A DNA stretch of 64,000 nucleotides. It comes from Colletotrichum lupini. Its lineage: Eukaryota; Ascomycota; Sordariomycetes; Glomerellales; Glomerellaceae. The notes beneath the pieces were generated by a model. That model did no database searches. It was not told where the DNA came from and saw only the letters and a list, made by a program, of their open reading frames with translations. Positions 36,247-47,131 of this stretch are shown piece after piece. The stretch's first letter is position 1. Every line of letters starts with the position of its first letter. The stretch is from contig NC_064673.1 in NCBI RefSeq assembly GCF_023278565.1, positions 2,418,001-2,482,000 of the forward strand. Reading direction: 5' to 3'. The position numbers were made by a program, and so were the translations under genes.

Positions 36247-37846
36247 CTATCCCAACAGGTTGATAAACGGCTCCGGCCACTTGCCCATCAACAGCGGCCT
36301 ATCTCCCAACCGACCACTTACCGGCGCCAGGATCCTCAGCTTGCGCTTCTCCTTGTCGATATCGGCAATGTACACGTACCCCATCACGTTGGCCGTCCGT
36401 ATCGTCTCCGGTGAGTCTTTGACTGAGGCATAGACGATCGCCAGCGTCCAATGGGCCATGACCTGTGCGGGGTCCACGCGCATCAGGCTCTCGTCGGCGC
36501 CACCGCCGTACATGGAGTCTAGATCATGGCCAAGTAGGTTAGCAAACATTGTGCATGACTTTTGGGCGGGATTGTATGATGGGGTGCGAGGTGATCACGT
36601 ACAATCTCCTAGTTTGTATATCGCCAGGCTATCAAAGTCGACCTGCTGCGTGGCGGGACTCAGCGTCTGGCCGATGCTACCGAAGAAGTATTCCTTAATG
36701 GACGCCTCGCAGGCCTGCTGTGTGTAGCCCACGTCGCGCTCAACCACGCCGTCTGACTTTTCCAAGAGGAGGATGCTGTAATTCTCGCCGAGGCTAGTCC
36801 TTTCCGTTGAGAAGCGCTTAGTGACTTCGGCGTTGAGACTTGGTGAGCCCAACACAATAATGATGTTGACTGCTACTATGTCAGTGCCAGCACATCAGAC
36901 CATCGATATAGAAGATGGGAATCATACCTGAGAGCTCCTCCACGACATGCACAAAGTTCTCCATGCCAACCTGGTTGGTCTCCGTCACGGCCTGCGTGTC
37001 AATTATCATGCCAGACCCCTTGACCTCGGGATCCTGCCCCAGCCTCGACGTCACCGTCGCCGCCATCTTACTCACGAGCTCCTTGTACTTGGCCGGGTCC
37101 TCCTCAGAGCTCGCGTGGCCGTAGTAGTACACCAGCGGCAGCTTGACCGGCACCTGGCTCGGCCCGCTCGTCGGCGTCGTACCCCACCCGTCAACAGCCT
37201 CGACATCCAACAACGACCCGACGACGCTGGCGCTCAACGTCCCCGGCAAGCTCAGCATCCCCTCCTTGGGATCCGTGTTCACCACCAACGGCTGCGCGCC
37301 CACCCGCGCAGCATAACTCGTCAGCGTCCTCGTCAGGCTCGTCTTCCCCGTCGTCGGCGGCCCGCAGACGGCGATCCTTGGCCCTTCCCTCCTCTCGGCG
37401 GCGGCGCGCTGGCGCATGGCGGTGAGCTGGAAGTGCAGGTTCAGGACCGAGTTGGCGGGGGAGTCTTGTGGTTTGGCGTACTCTGCGACGGACTCTTCCG
37501 CCAGCACGCCCTCGACCTCGAGCTCGCATCCCTGCAGGGTGAGGATCTTGGATCTGGTGCCGGCAAAGGTGTAGATGTGCTGGAGTGCGAGCTCGGTGCC
37601 GTCTTTTTCGGCGGTGCCGGAGAGGAGTTTGAGGGTGATTTGGGTGTCGAAGGCGACTTGGAAGCGCCATTCCCAGAAGGGCTGGAGGCGGATTGTGCGG
37701 GTTTGGTTCGCGGACGTCGATTGCTGGTGGAGGGTGTGTGTGTTAGCCGGCGGTTCTCGAGCTCTCTTGATGGTGTGGTTTCAAGAGAAAGACGGTGTTT
37801 GTTTGCTTACTGGCGCCACAAGGTGGCCCAAGCCGGGGATTGACAT
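36247..37846 (-). CDS. clp1: mRNA cleavage and polyadenylation factor Clp1
   Basis: Four exons, 37846-37811, 37723-36928, 36869-36603 and 36518-36247, give 456 residues, close to the yeast Clp1 length. The N-terminal beta domain includes TRTIRLQPFWEWRFQVAF. The P-loop GPPTTGKTS lies at about residues 133-141, followed by LVVNTDPKEGMLSLPGT and YYYGHASSEEDPAKY. The C-terminal domain ends VMGYVYIADIDKEKRKLRI and PVSGRLGDRPLLMG, typical of Clp1. Clp1 is part of cleavage factor IA, binding Pcf11 and ATP in the nucleus during mRNA 3' end formation. It is divergent from the Pmp3/Sna3-like gene. The last intron acceptor (CTAG, preceded by GCTAACC) was chosen because it restores the phase and the motif SMYGGGADESL. 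Confidence 0.93.
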
Positions 37847-38786
37847 GGCTAGATTATCTTATGATCATGAGATGTCGGGTCTTGAGGATAAGGGGCGTTG
37901 CGACCTCTGGAGGGTTGAGGAATCGTCAAAGATGCAGCAACTTGAGTCGCGTGGAAAGTCACTGCCAACGCGCCCACTGGGAATTTCAATTGGGGACCTT
38001 GACATCACGGCTGGGGATACTGGGATGGTCCGTGCGGGAGCTTCCCACACCTGGCGGGGGTTTATTCGGCGGGGCAGCGATTCTCAGGGCCGTCGTCACT
38101 GTCGCATGCGGCTTCCATGTTCCTGCATATTCTCCAGGTCTAGCGGGACTGGGAACACGGTGTGTATGCTGTATACGTTTCGGGAGGGGACACAATAGGA
38201 GATAAGAGGTATTGACACCAGGTATTCTTTCTAGAAAGATTTGGAGAATAAATACGGTAATCTTCGAGGCGCATGACCGTGAGAAGCAACCGCAAAAGTC
38301 CAGCAAAAAGCGCACGATCCAGGGATCCACCCCGGTGCGGCGATGCCCCTCAGGAACCCAAGCCCCACCTCAGATCCCCCGGCTGCCTCCGCCTCGGCCG
38401 CATGTTCTTCCGCAGCAACCAATCAATTGGCCGTCTTACCTCGGACCTAACCAGCACCATTACGCAAGTCCCCCACGCCTCACCAGTCATCCCAGCTCCG
38501 CCACCCGTACGACCCGTTACGTACCGGCTCACGGCTCAATTGCTTCGCTGCCTGCTGACCTGATCTGAGCCCGCGGGACCGAAACCTTGAGAGGCGAGAG
38601 GCGCAAACGTCACCTTATTTGCACCCATTCAGCCACCCACCTGTAACTTCTGCGCAAGAACATCTTCTCGCAAAAGCGTCGACTTTAGATTACTACAAGC
38701 ATCAACACCGCAGAGACCCTCAAGTCTCTTTGCAATCACCACTACACCTTACACACGTTACAATCCGAGCATCACGCCTCGCCGAA
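37847..38786. promoter_or_regulatory. divergent intergenic region clp1 / Pmp3-Sna3-like gene
   Basis: About 0.9 kb between two start codons facing apart. Open stretches here lack protein character. It should hold both promoters; no specific element stands out. Confidence 0.4.
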
Positions 38787-39392
38787 ATGTGTTCCGCAGA
38801 CATCTTCCTCGGCCTCCTGGCCCTCCTCTTCCCGCCTCTCCCAGGTAATTACATTTCCATCCATCCGCGCATTCCAAAACGCATGCTCTTAACTGAACCA
38901 AAACTAACATCTACTCCAACAGTCTGGGTAAAGCGCGGCATCTGCGGCGCAGACTCAATAATCAACATCCTCCTCTGCCTCCTAGGCTACATCCCAGGCC
39001 TCATCCACGCCTGGTACATCATCGCCAAATTCCCCGAGCCAGACTACGAATACGAGTCCGTCCCGCAACAGGACCGCGAGGGCGGCCGCGTCACCTACGT
39101 CTTTGTCCACGGCAACGGCCCCAACGGCAACGGTGCTCACACCCAGCAGCCGCGCCAGCAGCCCCGCCCCTCGCAGCACGGCGGCAAGGGTAACGGCGCC
39201 GTCGGATACGGTACCACGAACAACAGCAGCAACAACAACAACAATGCTGGCGGTTCGTCGAGACAGCAGCAGCAGCAGCAGTTCTCTGCGCAGCAGCAGG
39301 GTGGCGCTGGAGAGGGAAGCAGCGATGGCGCTGTGCCGCCTAGCTATGCTGAGGTCGTGGCTGGCGACAACAAGATTCAGACTCGGGATTAG
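38787..39392 (+). CDS. Pmp3/Sna3-like small membrane protein with C-terminal PPxY tail
   Basis: Exons 38787-38844 and 38923-39392 (78-bp intron) give 175 residues. Residues 1-52 are a Pmp3 domain: [38 protein letters not shown] and [13 protein letters not shown], i.e. two membrane helices. Unlike the short Pmp3 proteolipid it carries a 120-residue hydrophilic tail rich in Gln, Asn and Gly, with PPSY at 158-161. Yeast Sna3 and Sna4 have the same layout; there the PPxY binds the WW domains of ubiquitin ligase Rsp5 and routes the protein to the vacuole through multivesicular bodies. A comparable role is inferred. Confidence 0.87.
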   Translation: MCSADIFLGLLALLFPPLPGNYISIHPRIPKRMLLTEPKLTSTPTVWVKRGICGADSIINILLCLLGYIPGLIHAWYIIAKFPEPDYEYESVPQQDREGGRVTYVFVHGNGPNGNGAHTQQPRQQPRPSQHGGKGNGAVGYGTTNNSSNNNNNAGGSSRQQQQQQFSAQQQGGAGEGSSDGAVPPSYAEVVAGDNKIQTRD

Positions 39393-39960
39393 AGCAGGAT
39401 GGAGATATTCTAGAGTGGCGTTGTAGGGTCTTTGACTCTACTGCTGCCGTTGCCATCCTCTATTTCTTTGAGTGCTTTCTTCTTGTTTTTCTCCGGCTTT
39501 TCTGGCTTTTCTTCGCTTAGGCTTGCCCGGCTTGTTATTCCATTGGTTTCTCTTGTAAATTGGTTTAGTTTTTGTAAGCGCTGGGATTGTTTGGAATCCG
39601 TCGGTATGTGGAGTTGGGGTGGTTTGACGAAGTAATATCGTTTTGCACGAGTTTACGCGAGACACTGGTGGGATTTCTCACTGTATCATTCACATACACT
39701 AGGTACTAGGTACCAGATCCTCAAGACTCATCTCTATAACGGGGTATCTTGGTCCAATCTTTCCGAAACGCCCATGCTTTCGTGACGTAGCTACCGAGGG
39801 GGAAGTCTAATAGAATGCCCCGTTTTCAGCCTCAAGCTATCCTCTTGCTTATAGTCCACCTAGCCAATGACCTCTGTCATCTTCCATGAGACGGCCAATC
39901 CCGTGATGTTCGCGTAGTGACAGCCGGACGATAACTCTTGTACTAGACCAATGTCGGTAG
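39393..39960. terminator. convergent 3' region
   Basis: This 568-bp region between the Pmp3/Sna3-like gene and arb1 is T-rich on the plus strand just after the first gene. It carries a short direct repeat (ACTAGGT twice near 39700). No gene was seen. Confidence 0.35.
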
Positions 39961-41408
39961 TCAGTTAGTTACAGCTTCTTGCTTGCCGGTCTTCGCGTCT
40001 TCCTTGATGGCCGATGGGGCAGGGCGCTCATTAGGTACGGGCTCCTTGTAGTGTCGCATGAGGTTCTGCGGCAGGAAGGTGTACCATTCCACGAGAACTT
40101 GACGAGCCTGCTTCACAAACTTGATGCCAATGTTGAGCTCGCATACGCAGAGTTGCAGTTTGAAACCTGGCTTCAGGCGCTGCAGGATTGAATCTTCCAG
40201 GTAGAAGGTGTCCCGCTGTTCATCAGACAAAATGATATCCTCTCCGTAGTCGTAGCCATCCTCAATGACGCAAGGCTTCGTGATGATTATTCCGACGGGC
40301 TCGAATCGGTGTCCCTTACCTAGACGAATGCTCCGTGTGAGCCTGTGCGCCTCATCATTCGGCCGGTGAATGGAGATAATCTCGACGCTGCACTCCTCCT
40401 CGCCGATGACCTCAATGGTGCCGTACTTCAGACTATTAGTGACAGCATTGAACTGCTCCTGGGTAGCATTCATTGCCATTGCAACCTTGAAAACTGCTTC
40501 AGGGGAGAAATCCATTGGCCGCTGGAATTCCTCGGCGTCTCCAAAGAAGAAAAAGTCATTGCAAAACAGCTCCGACAGCGCCAAATTGAATTGGCCAGGA
40601 AATCGGAGGAGAGCTTGATGAGACAACGGCAGGTCGACTTTGGCCTTTTGGCAGAGATCCAGAGCTTCTTTGACATTGGCGTCATACTCTGGGCACACGT
40701 CGTGGTGGAGGATATAGGTGAGAAAGTTCTCTAGCAGGCCAACCGCCTTGCCCATCTGCGCGTAGTCCCAGGCCGTCTCGTTCGGGAGCGTCTCGGAGCA
40801 AAAACCCGCGACTACACCGGCAAAGTCGACATCCCAGCCATCGGGATCATCGTCGTTGTAGAACCGCGCACCACCGCCGGAGCTGTAGACGGTGTCAATG
40901 GCCGTTGCTTCTCGTCTCTCTGCCGGTGTCATGTCCTTGAGGTCGGCATCTACATTGCCGCCAAACATGCGAGGTGTGGTGTCGATGCCTCCCAAGAAGA
41001 GGTACTTGTTGAAGATCCGGTCGGAAGCGCCCAGACGGCGGCGAGCGCGGTAGCGCTGGATGCATGATTGTATGCGTCTTTTGGTCCGTTAGTTGAAGTT
41101 GTAAAGTCAAACGAGGAAGGAAGAATCTTACTCGGCAAAGGTCAACTCTCTGTAAGCCCACGTCAGTGATTACCCGGAGCTAGGGATGGATGACACGAAT
41201 CACTTACAGGCTGTAGATGTTCTCACGCTCCTCCTGGGCTTCGGCAGGAGCCATGGGAGGGTCGGCATAGAATTCTGGAAGAGCATGTCAGCAAGGCACA
41301 GCCGCGATCGAATGTGGTCCAGTGAGGTATACCCTCGAAACCAGTGCCGCGATACTTGTGCATGGCAGTTGGACCGCGGTCGGCCGTGGCGGACTTTTTG
41401 CCGGCCAT
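39961..41408 (-). CDS. arb1: Argonaute siRNA chaperone complex subunit Arb1
   Basis: Exons 41408-41333, 41274-41208, 41149-41132 and 41077-39961 give 425 residues; all phases fit, including the 18-bp third exon. The joined N-terminus reads MHKYRGTGFEEFYADPP and then LTFAERIQSCIQRYRARRRL, followed by FLGGIDTTPRMFGG and MTPAERREATAIDTVYSS, characteristic of the Arb1 family. In fission yeast Arb1 is in the ARC complex with Arb2 and Ago1, holding duplex siRNA and acting in heterochromatin formation. The same role in RNA silencing is expected here but not shown. It is divergent from the inositol polyphosphate kinase gene, 3 kb away. Confidence 0.88.
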
Positions 41409-44374
41409 GTTGTCGCGGTGTTTTCGTTGTGGCTGAAGATGGATATCTTGTTGTATGAGGAGAGGAAGTGCAAGTCTACAGATCGCGGTTGCGTAGAGAA
41501 GAGAAGCAAGTGTACTGGAGGTGAAGACGGGTAATGACTTCACGCTGTTGGTCTTGGAAAAGAGATTCTACCGAAAGGTAAGGTGGCTAGTACGCAGGGA
41601 AAGGGTATTACTCGTTCTTTCCACTTCCGATTCTATAACTTTTCCATCGCACTTACAAAGGAAGGAGACGGTTTGCATTACCGCCTTCCTTGTATCACAA
41701 CTTACAGTAAGAGCACACTGAAAAAAAAAACATGGAATTAGCAGGAAACTCACTCCCAAGATGCTTTCTGGACTCCCCCCACAAGTATGTTGAAAAAGCA
41801 TGAGATACTGTTTGGTCCTCGGAAACGGCATGCGCAGATCGTGGATCTGATCTAAACTTTGCCTGATGTAAGAATCCATGCGACCCAATCACTTCAGGCA
41901 TTCCCAGTTATCGGAGGCCTGCTACAGACGATCTTCCATACAAACGCTGACGGTGAGCCAATTATCTCCGAGAGCCTAAGTTGCTCAGGGGTTTGTGACG
42001 TGAAAAGCACGCCCGGTGGGTTGGTGGGTGGAAGCCTGCGTGCCGTACGTGCCTTAGGTACGTGGGACGCGGCATAATATCATTGGAATTGTAGGATGGC
42101 TTGCATCTGCAGCGCGGCATTTCGCTTCTTTGAGGCGGGTGGAAAAAGCTGAGGCGGAGTTACAATCACCATGCATGAAAAGTCCCCATCGCATTCGTAT
42201 GGCGCGCGCCGCAGGAGGAAGAGGATGGATGATGACTGACCAAGGCGGCGGGCTGCATATTCCATGAGCTGTGTGGAAAGCCCAGCTGACATGATTCGGT
42301 CCTGTCACGGGGGAGCAAGAGGGGCATCTCTCGTGCGCTGGAGAGGCAGCGGTGAGACCATCCGATGTAGATAACACGACATGACCCGGGCAGCTGGTGG
42401 TATCGTGAAGAGAGGCAGATACGGGCCGTTGGTTCCCTATGGATCTCACAGGCGTGGCGATGCAACCTTTTTGTGGTAGTGGTAGGAGGCGTCACGATGA
42501 ACCTGTCCAACGATCCGTGCCAGATCTTCGGCAATGGCGAAACTCGCGACTGCCATTTCGTGTAAAGTCGCCGCTGATTCATGAGATACAGTCACACCGT
42601 CGAGATTGTTCAAAAGCGAAGGTCCCGAGAGCGAATGCTCCGTGAAAGCCAGCGCCAGACTCGGAGAGATACGCTGTAAGGTAAGCGAAGTCGCAGGCCA
42701 GCTGACGCATCGCCCTTTGTATGCAGGATCCTCAGTCTATTGAACACCAGTGGGAGTTAGCTCGTCGGCCACGACAACCTTGACCAAAGCCTCGACTTGC
42801 TGTGTCGTGCAAATAAAGGGAATATGAGCTGCGCCTATTCAGGCCCTGTTGGAACTTTGGAGCAAGGTTGAATAGAGGGGAAGAGACAAGGAACTTGAGT
42901 AAGGCACTCGGCCGACTGCGGGACAGGCGGTTGGGTGCCATGGCTCACGGAGTGGCTCGAGTGTGGAATGCCAGTGGTTCGTGTGTACGCCTGGATGTGG
43001 GAGCGACATGGGCCAGCGGCTGGACAAGGCGGATTCTTAAAGGAAAGGGCTGAATTGAAGTTGAAAAGTGAGGGAGGAAGAGGAAGACGCGAGATTATTG
43101 GTGATGTGGCTGAGCAGATTCGCAGCTTCCGCCACCTTTCTAGTTCTTTTCCAACGTTGGACTCCCGCAGCGGCCGGCAAGGGTCTTTTTTGGAGGGGCA
43201 CAGACAGAGCCTGGAAGCGGATGGAGGGGGCGGAAGAGGAAGTAGCGTCGTTTCGATAGGTAGAAGAGGTCCCTGAGAATAGCGGGCAGCGGGGGGTTCG
43301 TTTGCCTTTGCGGTTGTTCTGGTCCCTTTTCCTTGTTCCATCCCGTGCCACCCACCTCACCCCAAGGCACCTGAAGGTAAATCATGCCTGCTACCAGCAC
43401 CGTTGCGACGTCGTGTTTGTGTCTCTGTTCTCGAACGCCTCTGGCCAAGTTGGACGGGAGCAAACAGCGCTCATTGCCTGAAAAGACTTCTTGTCCCGTC
43501 CCGTCTGCCACTTGCACAAGGCAAGGTACTTTAGGTACTCCGTGCCTACCTACATACCTAGGTAGGTACCTAGGCACCCAGGTAAGGTAGATACGTACTC
43601 AATGGAACCCTCCCTCAGGCTTTGGGGGAAGGGGCGCGACGATCCACTGCAAAAAAGTACCTTGTGCTGCTGAAAGTACCTTGCGCTTCGTTGGGGACAC
43701 AGAGATACCTTTTCAAAGTTCCAAGTACGAAGTGCCTTACGGTACAACATCGCAGCGCCTCGGAGGTACGTACCACTTCGCGAATGGCATTTTCAATCTC
43801 GCTCTCGCGCCCAAATCAATTTGGTTGCTGCTGGGCTGCCGGCGCCTGCCAAACACATTCACTCATTCATCGTGTATTCGTGACTACGCCTCCTTCTTTC
43901 TCCTCCCCATCCTGTCATCTAACCTTGTTCCCTTGTCACCATCCTCCCACACCACCCTGGAACTAGACCAACTGCATTTTAACCTCTCCCCGTCCCCTTC
44001 ATCTCGACACTGGACTCCTGGAGGCTCGTCTCTCTTCAAGTTCTCAACATTGCCGATCCACAGCTCTCAGGCTCGCGCCTCCATTTGCTTCCCTTGCCAA
44101 GCCGTCTCGACTGCCGTTTACCGACATTTACCAGATAGAAAGAGCCAGAGAAATAGAAAGCCAAGAAGACGCACAACGCGCAGACATACATCAGTTCGCC
44201 ACGCCGCGCTACGGCCATCCAGCATCACATCCGTTACAAAACTTTCCATTTACCCCGACTTCCACGCGCCAGGCGCATCTAGGATACCCCCTGGGCAACC
44301 GAATCGCCCATAGACACTCTTCAACAACCACCGATCCTCTCTCGTTTTTTCCAACTCTCCCTAGCGCAAGCACC
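41409..44374. promoter_or_regulatory. long divergent intergenic region with palindromic ACCTAGGT repeats
   Basis: About 3 kb between arb1 and the inositol polyphosphate kinase start. The last 500 bases are strongly pyrimidine-rich (probably the kinase 5' leader). Open frames here are low-complexity and unconvincing. An ACCTAGGT-type repeat cluster is listed separately. Confidence 0.4.
43524..43594. repeat. cluster of ACCTAGGT/AGGTAC palindromic repeats
   Basis: Overlapping copies of TACCTAGGTA, AGGTACCTAGG and GGTACT form an array that can fold on itself. Related AAGTACCTTG motifs occur just downstream to about 43685. Simple reiteration of this kind is frequent in intergenic DNA of Sordariomycetes. 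Confidence 0.6.
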
Positions 44375-45680
44375 ATGTCTAAAACAAAGATTCCCAATCT
44401 TCCTGATCTCTCTGATCTTCTCGACTACGATCACACCGTTGCTGGCCAGTAAGTACTTGCTCTGCCTCGCTTCCCTCACCCTCGGCGCCCCCTGTGCTCG
44501 ACGAGGTGCGCTGTAAAGCCTCGCAAAGGAATCAAGATTTTAACGCTAGTTCGCCACTTTCAGTGCTGGAACCATGACCACTGCCGATGGCTCCATGTTC
44601 ATCAAGCCCTGTACGCAGGCAGAGATCGATTTTTATCAATCGGCCTACTCAGACCCTGCGCATGCCGACTTCAAAGAAATAATGCCCGACTTCTGGGGAA
44701 CCTTGAGCCTTGTCGACCCTCTCGAACTCAGCTCTGTCGAAGATGGTGTTCCCGGTCCCGTCGCCTCGCCTGAGGCCAAGAAGGAGCTCGAGGCCTCCGT
44801 TACCGGGCAGCCCCCGGCCGATTCGCATCAGGAGAATGGAAAGTGGGTGCAGAACAAGTCAAAGAAGATCAAGACCGATCAGTCGGTCGTCCTCAACAAC
44901 TCTGGCTCGGGCTTTGCCTCGCCCAACTTTCTCGACGTCAAGTTGGGTGTCAGGCTGTGGGCCGACGATGCGCCTGCCGAGAAGAAGCGCAGGTTCGACG
45001 ACATCACGAGCAAGACCACACACGGCCCCCTGGGCTTTAGAATCGCGGGTATGAAGGTCTGGCGCGGCTCCACCATGAAGTCCGAGCTGGATCAGAATGA
45101 CTACAAGGTATACGATAAGGACTACGGCCGCACCTACGTAAATACCGATAATGTTGTCGAAAACTTCCGTAAATTCATCTTCAACAAGGCCGCCGGTATC
45201 GACGACGACCTGGCACGCGCGGTTGTTACGGCTTTCCTGCATGACCTGCGAAACGTCGAACGTGTCCTCTCTTCGGAAGAGAGCAGAATGTACTCGGCTA
45301 GCTTACTGTTCGTTTTCGAGGGCGACGGCGACAAGCTCAGAGAAGCCATTGCGCAGAACAACGCGGTCGTCGACAGTATCGTGGCCGCGGAGGTCAAGGT
45401 TGAGGCAGAGGGCGAGAAGCCTGGTAGAACTACCTCCCGTGTGGATAGTGGCATCGAGCTGATCGAGGAAGACCGTGTGACGATCCATGTCCCCGATCAC
45501 GGTAGCCTTTCAGACGACGATGACGATGACGACGATGTCGAATTGCCCAAGGTCTTCACGTTGAAACTTATTGATTTCGCCCACGCACAGTGGACTCCCG
45601 GCCAGGGTCCCGACGAAAACGCGCTCAAGGGCGTGCGGAGTTTGATCAAGATATTCGAAGAAATGGAAAAGGAAGAGTGA
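44375..45680 (+). CDS. inositol polyphosphate kinase (IPK/IPMK family)
   Basis: Exons 44375-44448 and 44564-45680 (115-bp intron) give 396 residues. The joined start reads LDYDHTVAGHAGTM, then SMFIKPCTQAEIDFY. The inositol-binding signature PxxxDxKxG is present as PNFLDVKLG, the next strand begins GFRIAGMKVWRG, and the C-terminal metal-binding motif is LKLIDFAHA. An eight-Asp run lies near residue 345. The family phosphorylates IP3/IP4 to higher inositol phosphates; size and single domain point to an Arg82/IPMK-like enzyme acting in nucleus and cytosol rather than the much larger Kcs1 type, though I cannot prove the subfamily. Confidence 0.88.
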
Positions 45681-47131
45681 GGTCCAAGCCCTCTTCCCTG
45701 CCGGCTCGATAGAAGTTGCTCGGGATACAGAGGCTACCGGTCCTCGACTTTCGCAGCACCACCACGAAAAGTTTTGCGGGCCATGATTTGTGCGATAAAC
45801 AAAGACCATCATCCACCAACAGGCTACAGACGAGCACGGTTTGCTCAACGATTACAATACCCAGATACAGTCGAGCGCGCTTTGGTGCGAAGTAGAAGTC
45901 GCTCCTGAGGAGGACAACAGGCTCGCATCCATGATAACGACCTTGAGATACACCATCATCATCATCATCACACCAGGCGTCGGGGATTCCTTTGCAGACT
46001 CATTCAATACCACTATTTTATTCTTATGATTTGTGCATCTGTTGCTTCGTAGTCTGAAGTATGTCACTACCGCGTGCTAACGGCAGGGAACCCAAAGGTT
46101 ACCTCGCATCAACTATGGGCCCTGCATGGAACCAATGCAGGCCGGCTGCACAGGTAGAACACGGACGACATCTACTAAAATTGCGGGAACCCCACACTGA
46201 GATGTTGCTCGGGCAATGCGGGAGGGTGGGTTAACATTCAGTAAAGGAAATTGGGCATGACGAATGCCCGGAAGTAGCGGTATCATCAAGGGCTTCTCCT
46301 GGCAATACGGAACAGACCTAGGCATACAGTCTAGTAGTAGTATATAATACCAAATGTAATCGTAAGGCAGTGTACTTCTCCAGTTGTCCTGGCTTGAGTT
46401 GTCTTGAATGACGGACACGATTTACATGCAAGGCCTGAGAGATTCTATTCTGGAGACTGGGGTGGCATATTCGAGAGCTCTCCACTACAGAGTATCAAGA
46501 TTTGGGTATTTCTCAAGAGGTCCGAGACAGCGTCGTGACTCTCCCTAGATAGCTTGGTGCAAAGGTCTGACTCTTCCGTTGCCAATGCCTCCGATGTCCG
46601 TCACCCATTCGTGCTTGTTCTTTTCCCATCCGCTCTTGCTCAATAATTTGCTCATTTAGTTCGCACATTCAATTGGAACAGAGTCTTAAGGGAAACTGGA
46701 GGGATTTCCAAAGATAGGATAGATGTGAACGAGGAAGTGGAAAGGGATCACTGAATGAGGAAGTGACTGCATGTATATGAACGTTCAGGTTTTCTACAAT
46801 TACTTTATGAGGGAAACACTGATGAATTAGTTATAGCTTGCTCTTCTACTAACTGAACCATGGACAATCAACTGAAGGTGGTCATGCGGAGTTGGTGTGA
46901 AGGAGCACGAGAGAGACATCCGGCAGAGCTTACCCACTAACAGTACGTACTGCTACCAGTGGGTGGGGCGAGGTCGGAACGGGAAGTGCTTTCTCCGACA
47001 CTTCCCTGTCAGTGCTGTCATGTCTCGTCGCGCGCAGCGTGCAGTAACCTAGACTTTTTTGAGGCCTCAACCAGCGACCATCGCACTTGGAGGTCCTGTT
47101 TTCACCCACAGGTCACCTACTTTCCGCCACC
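45681..47131. other. intergenic, no gene recognised
   Basis: About 1.45 kb between the inositol kinase and prp22, both on the plus strand. A CAT trinucleotide run lies near 45955-45972. Nothing else recognised. Confidence 0.4.

Noticed and set aside
36947..37843. 298-codon plus-strand frame antisense to clp1
   Set aside because: Arg/His/Pro-rich shadow of the GC-rich clp1 coding sequence.
42835..43341. 168-codon minus-strand frame rich in Pro, Ser and Leu
   Set aside because: Reads like translation of pyrimidine-rich leader DNA, with no family features.
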